Of a DNA stretch of 54,688 nucleotides, positions 35,899 through 44,142 are shown one piece after another (position 1 is the stretch's first letter; each line of letters begins with the position of its first letter). Below the pieces are notes generated by a model. It was not told the origin of the DNA, ran no database searches, and saw nothing but the letters and a program-made list of their open reading frames with translations. The DNA is from Treponemataceae bacterium. GTDB taxonomy: Bacteria > Spirochaetota > Spirochaetia > Treponematales > Treponemataceae. Position numbers and translations under genes: made by a program. The stretch spans positions 1-54,688 of the forward strand of contig JAILBN010000075.1 in NCBI GenBank assembly GCA_024680915.1, read 5' to 3'.

Positions 35899-36504
35899 AT
35901 GGATAAGAAACTGATTCTTGATATAATTGGCTACATGGGTTCCGTTTTCGTACTGGCATCCTTCCTTATGGCCACCGTAAAGAAGCTGCGGATTATAAAC
36001 TCAATCGGCTCTATTGTGACGATCATCTACGGCTTTCTTATACAGGCCTACCCCACAGTTTTTATGAACGCATGTCTTCTCATCATTAATCTCTACTATC
36101 TTGTTAAAATGTTCCGCTACAAAGAAGAATTCCACATTGTTGAAGCAAAAATTGACGACGGCAGCGTAAAGTTCTTTTTGAATAAGAATAAAGATGATAT
36201 ATCTGTCTTTTTCCCAGAATTCAGCGATGCAGCTAAAGACATAAACTACACGAGAATTATCTATTGCCAGAACAAAACAGCAGGCTTATGCGTCGGAAAA
36301 CTCGATGGCAAGAACCTTGCAATCTATTTGGATTACACAATTAAAGAATACAGGGATTATTCTGTGGGAAAGTATCTTTTCGCTGCACTCCCCAAGGAAG
36401 GAATAAGCACAATCGAGCTTAAGCAAAAGACGAAGCACCATTACCAATATCTGATAAAAATGGGCTTCGTCCGAGAGGGCGACCGCTTTATAAAGCAGCT
36501 TTAG
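35899..36504 (+). CDS. YgjV-family membrane protein with a C-terminal GNAT-like domain
   Basis: Residues 1-75 form three membrane helices of the YgjV (Imp-YgjV) family. The remaining 125 residues are soluble and end in a segment (KTKHHYQYLIKMGFVREGDRFI) that resembles the last strand-helix-strand of acetyltransferases; it lacks an obvious complete acetyl-CoA loop in my reading. Function is unknown. An in-frame GTG lies at 35890, within the -10 element, so the ATG at 35899 is preferred. It stands alone between the tRNA terminator and the convergent EF-G gene. Confidence 0.75.
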   Translation: MDKKLILDIIGYMGSVFVLASFLMATVKKLRIINSIGSIVTIIYGFLIQAYPTVFMNACLLIINLYYLVKMFRYKEEFHIVEAKIDDGSVKFFLNKNKDDISVFFPEFSDAAKDINYTRIIYCQNKTAGLCVGKLDGKNLAIYLDYTIKEYRDYSVGKYLFAALPKEGISTIELKQKTKHHYQYLIKMGFVREGDRFIKQL

Positions 36505-36545
36505 AAGCTTCGGGACTGGAAAGCTCAAAAGCCCGGTCCTGCTTC
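36504..36545. terminator. Hairpin between convergent YgjV and EF-G genes
   Basis: Two nested stems, GAAGC (36504-36508) with GCTTC (36541-36545) and GGACTGG (36513-36519) with CCGGTCC (36533-36539, one G-U pair). Neither strand has a clear U-tract, so it may be a weak two-way terminator or a transcript-end structure. Confidence 0.4.
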
Positions 36546-36575
36546 AATTCACAAATGCGCTTCTAAGTGCGACAA

Positions 36576-38618
36576 TCAGAAGGAGTCCAGGCCGCCCTCT
36601 TTTACTTGGAAATGGCTGAATTCCATACTGAAGGAAGCCCTGCCCTGGGTAACAGAACGAAGGACTGTAGAAAAGCCGAACATCTTTGCCATAGGAGACT
36701 GGGCATGAACCACCTCTTCCGTGGGCTTTGACTCAAGACTCTGAATGATACCGCCCCTCTGGGTCACCTGGCTCATGGCATCACCCACGAATTCTTTCGG
36801 AGTCATAATATCTACGTTCATGACAGGTTCAAGAAGACGGGGTTCAGCACTGCGGCAGGCATTATCAAAAGCCTGAACGGCACAAGCCTCGAAGGCGAAG
36901 GGGGTTGAGTTAAGCTCATCATAGGCAATATTGGTAACAGTAACGGCGATATCAGTACAAAGATAACCGTATTGAATACCAGAGCCGAAGGAATTTGTTA
37001 TACCACGCTGAATAGCATCGAATATCTCGCCTGGAATATTGTTCTTCTTCACATTGCAGGTATATGTGTTTCCTGCACCGGGATTTGGTGCCACATGGAT
37101 AGTTAGGCCGGCTACGTTCTCCTTGCCGCCTATGGCACGGCTATAGTTCTCGGTGTGGTCACATTCTGCAGTTATGGACTCGCGGTATGTAACCTGAGGA
37201 GCACCAACGCGGGCTGCAACCTTGAAATCCTCTTTCATACGGGTAACAAGCACATCCAGATGGAGCTCACCCATACCGGAGATTATGAGCTGACCAGTCT
37301 CAGCATCATCCTTCGATGTAAATGTCGGATCCTCTTTTGAAAGGATTTCTATTGTCTCTTTAAGCTTATCCCGGTCAGAAATGGTATCTGGCTCGATGGC
37401 AACAGAAATTACAGGCTCGGGGAAGGTCAGGTTCTCCAAAAGAACAGGAAGTCCCTCCGTACCGATGGTGTCACCTGTCTGGGCCAGCTTAAGACCTATG
37501 ATTACAGCGATATCACCAGCCTCAAGGCTGTCCATGGGCTCAGTTTTATTGGCATGCATCCTAAGAATACGATTGATGCGCTCTCTTTTCTTTTTTCCCA
37601 CGTTATAAATCTGTTCACCAGCCTTTATCTTACCAGAGTACATGCGGACATAGCAGAGGGAACCTGCTTCCCTGTCGTACTGGATCTTGAAGACCAGACC
37701 GCTCACCATACCGTTGGGATTGCAGGGAATCTCGATTTTTTCTTCTTTTTTTGTATGAAAGCCTATTGCAGCAGGAACCTCCTTGGGAGAAGGAAGATAG
37801 TCAACGACAGCATCAATCAGGGGCTGAATGGCACAGTTCTTACGGGCAGAGCCGCAGAGGAAGGGAACTATCTCCCTGGCAATAGTACGGCGGCGGATCT
37901 CTGCACGAAGCTTGTCCTCCGGTACCTCTTCTCCACCAAGATAAAGCTCAGCCAGCTCATCATTGCCGGAAGCGATTTCGTCCAGCAGCTTCTCCTTCCA
38001 TTTCTGAGCCTCAGGGAGCCTTTCTTGCGCAATTTCGCTTTCCAGGATGGTCTCGCCCTCATCAGCCGGGTCAAAGCGGTATTCTTTCATTTTGAGCAGG
38101 TCGATGACTCCCTCAAAATTACTTTCCGCCCCGATAGGAATCTGAAGAGCCACTGGATTCGCATGGAATTTAGCCTTTACGTCCTCCATGGCACCGAAAA
38201 AATCAGCACCTATACGGTCCATTTTGTTTACAAAGCAGATACGGGGAACATTGTACTCGTCAGCCTGTTTCCAAACAGTCTCTGTCTGGGGCTGAACTCC
38301 ACCAACAGCGCAAAGAACAGCGACAGCTCCGTCAAGAACACGGAGGGAACGCTCCACCTCGGCAGTGAAATCCACGTGGCCGGGAGTATCTATGATGTTT
38401 ATCTGATGATCCTTCCAATAGGTCGTTGTGGCCGCACTCTGGATAGTGATACCGCGCTCCTGCTCCTGGCTCATCCAGTCCATTGTCGCCGCACCGTCAT
38501 CAATCTCGCCTATACGATGAATCTTGCCTGTATAATAAAGAATACGTTCTGTAGTCGTAGTTTTACCGGCATCAATATGAGCCATGATTCCAATATTACG
38601 CATTGTATCTAAAGACAT
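36576..38618 (-). CDS. fusA: Translation elongation factor G
   Basis: The GTPase that drives translocation, or ribosome recycling. The start is the ATG at 38618 with GAGGGG 5 bases upstream; the frame runs on to 38636 but lacks a ribosome site there. At 680 residues it has P-loop [13 protein letters not shown] (near 13-25), switch [14 protein letters not shown] and the domain order of EF-G, ending in [14 protein letters not shown]. Spirochaetes usually carry two EF-G paralogues with divided duties in translocation and recycling; the window does not show which this is. The gene is alone on its strand with a leader of about 63 bases. Confidence 0.95.
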   Translation of the reverse strand: MSLDTMRNIGIMAHIDAGKTTTTERILYYTGKIHRIGEIDDGAATMDWMSQEQERGITIQSAATTTYWKDHQINIIDTPGHVDFTAEVERSLRVLDGAVAVLCAVGGVQPQTETVWKQADEYNVPRICFVNKMDRIGADFFGAMEDVKAKFHANPVALQIPIGAESNFEGVIDLLKMKEYRFDPADEGETILESEIAQERLPEAQKWKEKLLDEIASGNDELAELYLGGEEVPEDKLRAEIRRRTIAREIVPFLCGSARKNCAIQPLIDAVVDYLPSPKEVPAAIGFHTKKEEKIEIPCNPNGMVSGLVFKIQYDREAGSLCYVRMYSGKIKAGEQIYNVGKKKRERINRILRMHANKTEPMDSLEAGDIAVIIGLKLAQTGDTIGTEGLPVLLENLTFPEPVISVAIEPDTISDRDKLKETIEILSKEDPTFTSKDDAETGQLIISGMGELHLDVLVTRMKEDFKVAARVGAPQVTYRESITAECDHTENYSRAIGGKENVAGLTIHVAPNPGAGNTYTCNVKKNNIPGEIFDAIQRGITNSFGSGIQYGYLCTDIAVTVTNIAYDELNSTPFAFEACAVQAFDNACRSAEPRLLEPVMNVDIMTPKEFVGDAMSQVTQRGGIIQSLESKPTEEVVHAQSPMAKMFGFSTVLRSVTQGRASFSMEFSHFQVKEGGLDSF

Positions 38619-38688
38619 AAAAACCCCTCGCCACAAAGGCTGAATTCACAAAAGGTCGCCATACCCAGCGACACTCGCAGATTTTGTC

Positions 38689-38697
38689 AATATAGCA
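38689..38697 (-). promoter_or_regulatory. Extended -10 promoter of fusA
   Basis: TGC followed by TATATT on the minus strand (38697-38689), giving a leader of about 63 bases. The leader contains a small hairpin (GTCGC...GCGAC) followed by CCTTTTG. The same sequence block also contains a TTGACA, but no suitable -10 lies downstream of it. Confidence 0.45.
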
Positions 38698-38757
38698 GAA
38701 AAATTAAATTAAGGGAATCTCTGGAAAATGTCTCTTATAGATAAGTATAGTTTTTAT

Positions 38758-39141
38758 TCAGGAATTTTCTTCAAGCTCAATATCTTTTTTGATAATTGTG
38801 TCGTTATTAAAACTTACACTATCTGATTTGGTTTTAAAACTCCCGTTTTCACTTCCATCTACATCTTTGAATTCTATTGTATAAGCAGGATTGTCATAAT
38901 CAACCAGGAACTCCAGATAATAAGAGCCTTCAGCTCCGGTGTAGGTAACATTATGAGAATCGCCTTTGCTTATAGTTACTTTGATTCCCTGAAGGGCATT
39001 ATTCCCAGGGGCTGTTACTTTTCCATAAACACTTGAATAATAGCCATTTACAGGCATTCCATAACAGGATACTATCGTTCCCATTCCAAGAGCAGCCAAG
39101 ATAGAATAAGCGAGCTTCCCCAATTTTCTATGAATAACCAT
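38758..39141 (-). CDS. Small lipoprotein with a carboxypeptidase-regulatory-like beta domain, rSAM-associated type
   Basis: A 127-residue protein starting at the ATG at 39141. A lipoprotein signal ends in GTIVSCYGMP (lipobox cysteine near residue 26), followed by one beta-sandwich of the type VYGKVTAPGNNALQGIKV...GSYYLEF and a DVDGSENGSF motif. From memory it resembles the 'radical SAM-associated putative lipoprotein' family (TIGR04134-like), which is normally encoded beside a particular radical SAM/SPASM protein. That partner is not next to it here. It diverges from the alarmone synthetase gene and has its own TTGACA promoter with no Shine-Dalgarno. Confidence 0.6.
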   Translation of the reverse strand: MVIHRKLGKLAYSILAALGMGTIVSCYGMPVNGYYSSVYGKVTAPGNNALQGIKVTISKGDSHNVTYTGAEGSYYLEFLVDYDNPAYTIEFKDVDGSENGSFKTKSDSVSFNNDTIIKKDIELEENS

Positions 39142-39147
39142 ATCAAA

Positions 39148-39176
39148 CAATTACCATATCTCATATTGTATGTCAA
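39148..39176 (-). promoter_or_regulatory. Promoter of the small lipoprotein (leaderless)
   Basis: A consensus TTGACA (39176-39171), a 17-base spacer and TAATTG (39153-39148); the ATG at 39141 follows after 6 bases. It lies back to back with the promoter of the synthetase gene. Confidence 0.55.
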
Positions 39177-39183
39177 TTTTTCC

Positions 39184-39212
39184 TTGAATTATCTTGAAAT
39201 CATAATTATCTT
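39184..39212 (+). promoter_or_regulatory. Putative promoter of the alarmone synthetase gene (leaderless)
   Basis: TTGAAT at 39184-39189 and TATCTT at 39207-39212 with a 17-base spacer; the ATG at 39220 follows after 7 bases with no Shine-Dalgarno. The -10 matches at 4 of 6 positions. Confidence 0.42.
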
Positions 39213-39219
39213 TAATTTT

Positions 39220-39927
39220 ATGGAAAATCCAGATAATTCTTCTGAAAATGAGCAGATTATAGATAACAAAGCCCTTCCCTCCGTCCTGGAGCAGCAGCTA
39301 TCGAAAAACAGCGACTTCTACAAAATGGCCTTTGAGTTCCAGCAGATAATGATGGTATACGAAAGCGCCATAAAGCAGCTGGAGACCAAGCTGGACATAC
39401 TCAACAAAGAAAACAAGGTACTGGGCAGGCGGAATCCCATAGAAACAGTGAAATCAAGGATAAAGTCGCCGGAAAGCATAGCCAAGAAGCTTGAGAAGAA
39501 AAAGCTTCCCGTGACCTTCCATTCCATGATGACAAATCTGAACGATATTGCGGGGCTCAGGGTTATATGTCCTTATATTTCCGATATTTATGCTGTTAAG
39601 GATATGCTTCTTAAGCAGCCCGACATTAAGCTTATAAAAGAGAGCGATTATATTGCTAGTCCGAAAGCTTCTGGCTACAGAAGCCTGCATCTGGTAATAG
39701 AGATTCCAGTCTATCTTTCGGAGACAGTACACAAGGTGAAGGTAGAGATTCAGCTTAGGACTATAGCAATGGATTTCTGGGCCTGTCTTGAGCACGAGCT
39801 CAGGTATAAAACCACCACAAGGGTTCCTGACAGCGTAAGAAGGGAGCTTTTCAGGGTGGCAGAAACCATAGCCATGACAGACAGGGAAATGGAGGAGATA
39901 GCCTTCGAGCTTCAGGCTATTGAATAA
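39220..39927 (+). CDS. Small alarmone synthetase ((p)ppGpp synthetase, RelA/SpoT domain)
   Basis: A 235-residue single-domain RelA/SpoT synthetase, like RelP/RelQ, with no hydrolase, TGS or ACT domain. It should transfer pyrophosphate from ATP to GDP or GTP. Conserved elements are SRIKSPESIAKKLEKK (near 80), DIAGLRVICPY, GYRSLHLVI and the EIQLRTIAMDFWACLEHEL block (near 178-196), including the Glu-x-Gln catalytic area. The upstream frame to 39130 is hydrophobic by chance and overlaps the divergent promoter, so I use the ATG at 39220. It is followed 22 bases later by a Crp/Fnr gene. Confidence 0.9.
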   Translation: MENPDNSSENEQIIDNKALPSVLEQQLSKNSDFYKMAFEFQQIMMVYESAIKQLETKLDILNKENKVLGRRNPIETVKSRIKSPESIAKKLEKKKLPVTFHSMMTNLNDIAGLRVICPYISDIYAVKDMLLKQPDIKLIKESDYIASPKASGYRSLHLVIEIPVYLSETVHKVKVEIQLRTIAMDFWACLEHELRYKTTTRVPDSVRRELFRVAETIAMTDREMEEIAFELQAIE

Positions 39928-39949
39928 GGCAGGGAGAGCTTTTACCCCT

Positions 39950-40636
39950 ATGGCAGAAGAAAAAATAAAGGAAATAGCTTATAACTACGGTAATCTTCTG
40001 AAAAAAAGCATACTTTTCAAGGACTTTGACCATGAGCTGCTTTTGAAGGCCTTCAAAAGCTTTGACGCCCATGCCTCATCCTATAAAAAGGGTGAATTTC
40101 TTCACCCGGCGGGTGCCCCCCTTAGAAAATTCGGCTTTATCCTTTCCGGTATCATTCAAGTCTGTATGGACGACCTTAACGGTAACAGGATGATAATGGC
40201 CAATGTCTCTGTGGGAGATTCCTTCGGGGAGTCCCTTTCTTTTTTGCAAATTGAAGAAACCCTGGTTTACATACAGGCGGTAGAAAACTCTGAGATTCTT
40301 TGGCTTTCTCCCCCAGCCCTTTTCGAGAGCACCCCCGATGACTTCAACCGTCAGCTGATGAAAAAATTCACAGAGCTCCTTGCCTTCAGAACCCTCTCCA
40401 TGAACAGCAGGATCCAGATTCTTTCAAAGCTTACCATAAAGGAAAAGCTTCTTACCTATTTCAGCGAAATCTCCTCACAAACAAAAAGCTCCACCTTCAC
40501 AGTTCCCTTGAGCCGGGACGACATGGCCTCCTTCATAGGTACCAACAGAAGCGCCCTTTCCAGGGAGCTTTCCCTCATGAAAAAAGATGGCATTCTTGAT
40601 TACTATAAAAACACCTTCAAATTATTAAAAAAATAG
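39950..40636 (+). CDS. Crp/Fnr-family transcription regulator
   Basis: A 228-residue regulator: a cyclic-nucleotide-binding-like sensor domain (about 20-130, with GDSFGESLSFL near 90-100), a long dimer helix, and a C-terminal Crp-type helix-turn-helix (SRDDMASFIGTNRSALSRELSLM near 183-205). No N-terminal cysteine cluster of the Fnr type is seen, so the effector could be a nucleotide, haem or redox signal. An in-frame TTG at 39920 overlaps the synthetase gene; GGGAG favours the ATG at 39950. The perfect palindrome just downstream at 40665-40680 is its most likely binding site. Confidence 0.9.
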   Translation: MAEEKIKEIAYNYGNLLKKSILFKDFDHELLLKAFKSFDAHASSYKKGEFLHPAGAPLRKFGFILSGIIQVCMDDLNGNRMIMANVSVGDSFGESLSFLQIEETLVYIQAVENSEILWLSPPALFESTPDDFNRQLMKKFTELLAFRTLSMNSRIQILSKLTIKEKLLTYFSEISSQTKSSTFTVPLSRDDMASFIGTNRSALSRELSLMKKDGILDYYKNTFKLLKK

Positions 40637-40664
40637 TTTGAATTTTTCATAAAAACACATTTTT

Positions 40665-40707
40665 CGTTGCATTTGCAACGTATTTTCATTACTTTTTTAT
40701 ATATATT
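40665..40707 (+). promoter_or_regulatory. Activator-type promoter with 16-bp palindrome upstream of the ABC-hydEF operon
   Basis: A perfect inverted repeat CGTTGCA-TT-TGCAACG (40665-40680) and a -10 element TATATT (40702-40707). Transcription should start near 40714, which puts the palindrome centre at about -41 and leaves no -35 hexamer. This is the classic class II geometry of Crp/Fnr activators. The regulator gene ends 29 bases upstream of the palindrome. Confidence 0.7.
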
Positions 40708-40744
40708 GTAATCGAATCACAAAGTACCATTTAGGAGGTTTATT

Positions 40745-41752
40745 GTGAAAAAACTTTTTCTTGCAATACTTGCAGTAATGATGATGACCAGCCTTTTCGC
40801 TGCTGGCAGAAAAGAATCAAAGGTCGAGACAGAGACTGCTGTAAAAGAAGCAGCTCCTGTAACAATAAGACTTGGTGGACTTAAGGGTCCTACTTCAATG
40901 GGTATGGTAAAGCTTCTTGATGACGCTGAGAAAAACCTGACAGTAAACAAATATGATTTTACCATGGCAGGTTCCGCTGATGAGCTTACACCAAGATTCC
41001 TCAAGGGTGAGCTTGATATTCTTGCAGTACCAGCCAACCTGGGAGCTGTTCTTTACAACAACTCAAATGGTGCTGTAAGCATGATTGCCATCAACACCCT
41101 GGGTGTAATTTATATCGTGGAGAAGAACGGCGATACGATAAATAGTCTTGCTGACCTTAAGGGAAAGACAATCTACGCCACAGGTAAAGGTTCAACTCCA
41201 GAATTTGCCTTAAGGTATCTTTTGGACCAGAAGGGGCTTGACCTTGACACAGATGTAACTATGGAATGGAAAAGTGAGCCGACGGAAGTAGTAGCTACAA
41301 TGGCAACAAAAGACAATGCAGTGGCTATGCTGCCCCAGCCCTTCGTAACCGTAGCAGGAAATCAGCTTAAAGACCTTCGCATTGCTATCGACCTTACAAA
41401 GGAATGGGATTCCCTCAACAACGGAAGCAAGCTTATAACAGCAGGTCTTATAGCACGTAAGGACTTCCTGGAGAAAAACCCGGAAGCCGCCGCAGCTTTC
41501 CTGAAAGAGTATGCTGCTTCCACAGCCTTCGCCAACGAGAATATCCCAGAGGCAGCAGCCCTGGTTGAGAAGTACAACATCGTGAAAGCTCCTATCGCTC
41601 AGAAAGCCATTCCCTTCTGCAACATAGTTTGTATCACAGGAAAGGAAATGAAAGACTCTGTGTCAGGTTACTTCCAGGTTCTTTTCAACCAGAAAGCAGC
41701 CGCCACAGGAGGAAAACTCCCTGAAGCAGATTTCTACTGGATCAATGAATAA
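40745..41752 (+). CDS. NitT/TauT-type ABC transporter substrate-binding protein
   Basis: A 335-residue type II periplasmic binding protein of the NMT1/SsuA-like kind. The signal peptide ends in SLFAAGRKES without a lipobox cysteine, as in the ChvE protein of this window. Motifs are GGLKGPTSMGM (ligand loop near 45-55), the second-lobe segment LKGKTIYATGKGSTPEFALR and the conserved hinge. The ligand of this class is a small organic compound such as a sulfonate, pyrimidine precursor or amine; it cannot be told here. It starts with GTG behind an AGGAGG site and overlaps the permease gene by 8 bases. Confidence 0.88.
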   Translation: MKKLFLAILAVMMMTSLFAAGRKESKVETETAVKEAAPVTIRLGGLKGPTSMGMVKLLDDAEKNLTVNKYDFTMAGSADELTPRFLKGELDILAVPANLGAVLYNNSNGAVSMIAINTLGVIYIVEKNGDTINSLADLKGKTIYATGKGSTPEFALRYLLDQKGLDLDTDVTMEWKSEPTEVVATMATKDNAVAMLPQPFVTVAGNQLKDLRIAIDLTKEWDSLNNGSKLITAGLIARKDFLEKNPEAAAAFLKEYAASTAFANENIPEAAALVEKYNIVKAPIAQKAIPFCNIVCITGKEMKDSVSGYFQVLFNQKAAATGGKLPEADFYWINE

Positions 41753-42503
41753 AAAAGCAAAGCTGACTGTCCAAAAAGCAATCAGCGTTATCCTTGCCCT
41801 TGCCGTCTGGCAGATTGCCTCCATGGTAGTGGGCATGGATATACTCCTAGTTTCACCGCTTAAAGTAATAATGCGGCTAGGAACTATATGGCTTGAGGAC
41901 GGCTTCATCACAACTCTATTATTCTCCTTGGTAAGGATTACATCGGGCTGTCTTCTTGCCATTGCCGCCGGAATTATTCTGGCCCTTATAGCTGGCAGGT
42001 TCCACATAGCTGAGGTTCTCCTCTGGCCCTATGTAATAACGATTAAATCGGTACCTGTCGCCTCTTTCATAATTTTATGCCTTATATGGCTTTCCTTTAA
42101 CCAGCTGACGGTATTCATAGCCTTTCTTATTGTTTTTCCTGTGGTCTATTCCAATGTTTTGCAAGGAATAAAGAGCACTGATGAGAACATGCTGGAGATG
42201 GCTTTCCTCTACAGGATGCCCTGGCGTCGCAGATTCCTGTATATATATCTGCCATCGATAAAGCCCTATGTAATATCAGCCTCCAGCGTATCTATGGGAA
42301 TGGCATGGAAGGCCGGCGTCGCAGCTGAGGTCATAGGTGTGGTCAACGGCTCCATAGGTGAAAAGCTATACGAGTCCAAGATCTATTTTTTGAGTGCGGA
42401 TCTTTTCGCCTGGACTATAATCATAGTTTTATTAAGCGTAGGCTTGGAGAAAATCCTGATTTTTCTGATCAAAGTCTTTTTCAAAAGGATTGAAAGAATA
42501 TGA
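41745..42503 (+). CDS. NitT/TauT-type ABC transporter permease
   Basis: A 252-residue inner-membrane permease with about six helices and the EAA-type loop (here near KSTDENMLEMAFLYRMP, with the later GMAWKAGVAAEVIG segment) of the BPD_transp_1 family. It overlaps the binding protein by 8 bases and the ATPase by 4 (ATGA), so the three subunits are translationally coupled. Family certain, ligand unknown. Confidence 0.9.
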   Translation: MNKKAKLTVQKAISVILALAVWQIASMVVGMDILLVSPLKVIMRLGTIWLEDGFITTLLFSLVRITSGCLLAIAAGIILALIAGRFHIAEVLLWPYVITIKSVPVASFIILCLIWLSFNQLTVFIAFLIVFPVVYSNVLQGIKSTDENMLEMAFLYRMPWRRRFLYIYLPSIKPYVISASSVSMGMAWKAGVAAEVIGVVNGSIGEKLYESKIYFLSADLFAWTIIIVLLSVGLEKILIFLIKVFFKRIERI

Positions 42504-43087
42504 GCGATATAGTTCTTGAATCAGTCTCAAAAAGCTATGATGGAAAGAAGGTCCTGGACAATATCTCCCTTTCCTTTAAGGAAGGAAAGACCACCTGCAT
42601 AAAGGGAGCCTCTGGCTGTGGAAAAACTACCCTGCTTAGGATAATCGCAGGACTTATAGAAAAAGACAGCGGAAGTATAAGAGGCCTTCCCGAGAGAATC
42701 TCTTATGTCTTCCAGGAGGACAGACTCTGCGAGGATTTCTCTGCCGTGAGCAATATCATGGCTGTCACGGGAAGAAAGCTTCCCAGGGAAGCAGCCCTAC
42801 AGCATCTTGCAGAGCTTGGACTTGCTGAAAGTGCTTTGAAGCCTGTAAGAGAATTGAGCGGAGGCATGAAGCGCAGGGTGGCCATAGCAAGGGCTGTCTG
42901 CTATGAGTCTGGCTTGATTATTCTTGACGAACCCTTCAAGGGCCTGGACGTAAAGCTTCGTAGGAATGTTATGGATTATATAAAGCGACATGGGGACGGG
43001 CGGACAATTATTTGTGTTACCCACGATCCGGAAGAAGCTGATTATATGGGCGGAGAGCTGATAGATATGGAGGAGGAAAAAGTATGA
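42500..43087 (+). CDS. Short ABC transporter ATPase
   Basis: A 195-residue ATPase, shorter than the usual 240-260 of this class. Walker A GASGCGKTT (36-44), Q-loop YVFQEDRL, signature LSGGMKRR, Walker B LIILDEPFKGLD and the H-loop VTHDPEEA are all present, so it lacks only the C-terminal extension rather than core parts. It drives the permease above and overlaps hydE by 4 bases (ATGA). Confidence 0.9.
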   Translation: MSDIVLESVSKSYDGKKVLDNISLSFKEGKTTCIKGASGCGKTTLLRIIAGLIEKDSGSIRGLPERISYVFQEDRLCEDFSAVSNIMAVTGRKLPREAALQHLAELGLAESALKPVRELSGGMKRRVAIARAVCYESGLIILDEPFKGLDVKLRRNVMDYIKRHGDGRTIICVTHDPEEADYMGGELIDMEEEKV

Positions 43088-44082
43088 TAGAGACAAAGAA
43101 AGACATTCTGGATATTCTTAGGATGCCTGAGGAAGTATTTTTCAGAGATATTGCCTCTGAGGCAGAAAAAGTCTACAAGGAGTCATATGGAGAAACTCTC
43201 CGGGTAACTGCCATGATGGGCTTTACCAATATCTGCAAGAATATGTGCCTTTACTGTGGCATGAGGGCAGGAAATCCTACTATCAAACGCTTTAGGACTC
43301 CACCAGAGGAAGTCATATCCCTGGGACTTTCTGCCGCCGACAAGGGATACGGCAGGATTTTCTTAATTTCAGGAGAGGATCCCCATTACGGCTTCGAAAA
43401 CCTTGTCCATATCGTAAAGGCTTATAAGAAAAGAGGCATGTTCGTAAGCCTTGCCTGCGGAGAATATAACAAAGAGCAGTTTTTGGAGCTGGCGGATGCT
43501 GGCGTGGACGAGTACGTCATAAAATTCGAGATGTCCAACCCGGAAAGCTTTAACCGCCTCAACCCCTCCACCAACTTCGATCGTCGTATGGAAGCCATAG
43601 AAATCGTAAAGGGAAGCGGAATGCGTCTTGCATCCGGCAACATAGTGGACTGGCCAGGACAGACCGAAGATGAGCTGGCAGAGGATATACTTCTTATGAA
43701 GAAGCTTGATATCAGCTGGGCTCCTATTATCCCCTATCTTCCAGCTGCCAACACTCCCCTTGCAGCAGAAGGAAAAAGGGGTGACCTGCTTAAAATTTAC
43801 AAAGAGATAGCAATCCTGCGTCTTATGATGCCTAAGGTCCATATAACAGCACAACAACCCGGTGTGGACATGAAAAAGGGACTTTCAGATCCTGAGGCTA
43901 ATCTTGCCGCCATCAAGGTAGGTGCAGACGTCCTCTTTTTTGACCTTCTTTCAGATGCCCAAGCTCAGAATTTCAGGGTAATCGATGACAGGAACATAAC
44001 AGGTCCGGCCCACATTTTCAAAATTGCAGAACTTTCAGGCTACCAGCTTGATACTGGTCATGAGCTTGTCTCAGGCAAATGA
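43084..44082 (+). CDS. hydE: [FeFe]-hydrogenase maturase HydE (radical SAM)
   Basis: A 332-residue radical SAM enzyme. The [4Fe-4S]/SAM motif C51-KNM-C55-LY-C58 is in the BioB/HydE-type CX3CX2C form, followed by LISGEDPHYG (GGE-like SAM loop) and a BATS domain. HydE builds part of the H-cluster precursor of [FeFe] hydrogenase. The neighbour hydF supports HydE over its relatives BioB, PylB and ThiH. Unusually, it is translationally coupled to an ABC importer by a 4-base overlap. Extra cysteines of the second, non-essential cluster of some HydE proteins are not evident. Confidence 0.88.
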   Translation: MIETKKDILDILRMPEEVFFRDIASEAEKVYKESYGETLRVTAMMGFTNICKNMCLYCGMRAGNPTIKRFRTPPEEVISLGLSAADKGYGRIFLISGEDPHYGFENLVHIVKAYKKRGMFVSLACGEYNKEQFLELADAGVDEYVIKFEMSNPESFNRLNPSTNFDRRMEAIEIVKGSGMRLASGNIVDWPGQTEDELAEDILLMKKLDISWAPIIPYLPAANTPLAAEGKRGDLLKIYKEIAILRLMMPKVHITAQQPGVDMKKGLSDPEANLAAIKVGADVLFFDLLSDAQAQNFRVIDDRNITGPAHIFKIAELSGYQLDTGHELVSGK

Positions 44083-44142
44083 ACTCGTCGCCAGGAAAAG
44101 ATCGCATATAAACCCCAAATCCGCGCCAAATCGAGGTGAATA

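Noticed and set aside
37554-38612. A 352-residue plus-strand frame opposite fusA
   Set aside because: Antisense shadow of a conserved gene; the encoded sequence is cysteine/histidine-rich with no recognisable domain and no ribosome site.
38682-38687. TTGACA in the fusA leader as a second -35
   Set aside because: No acceptable -10 lies 16-18 bases downstream; the extended TGC-TATATT just upstream is a better promoter.
43084-44082. Radical SAM gene considered as biotin synthase or PylB
   Set aside because: CX3CX2C and the BATS domain are shared, but the immediate hydF neighbour and overall length favour HydE.
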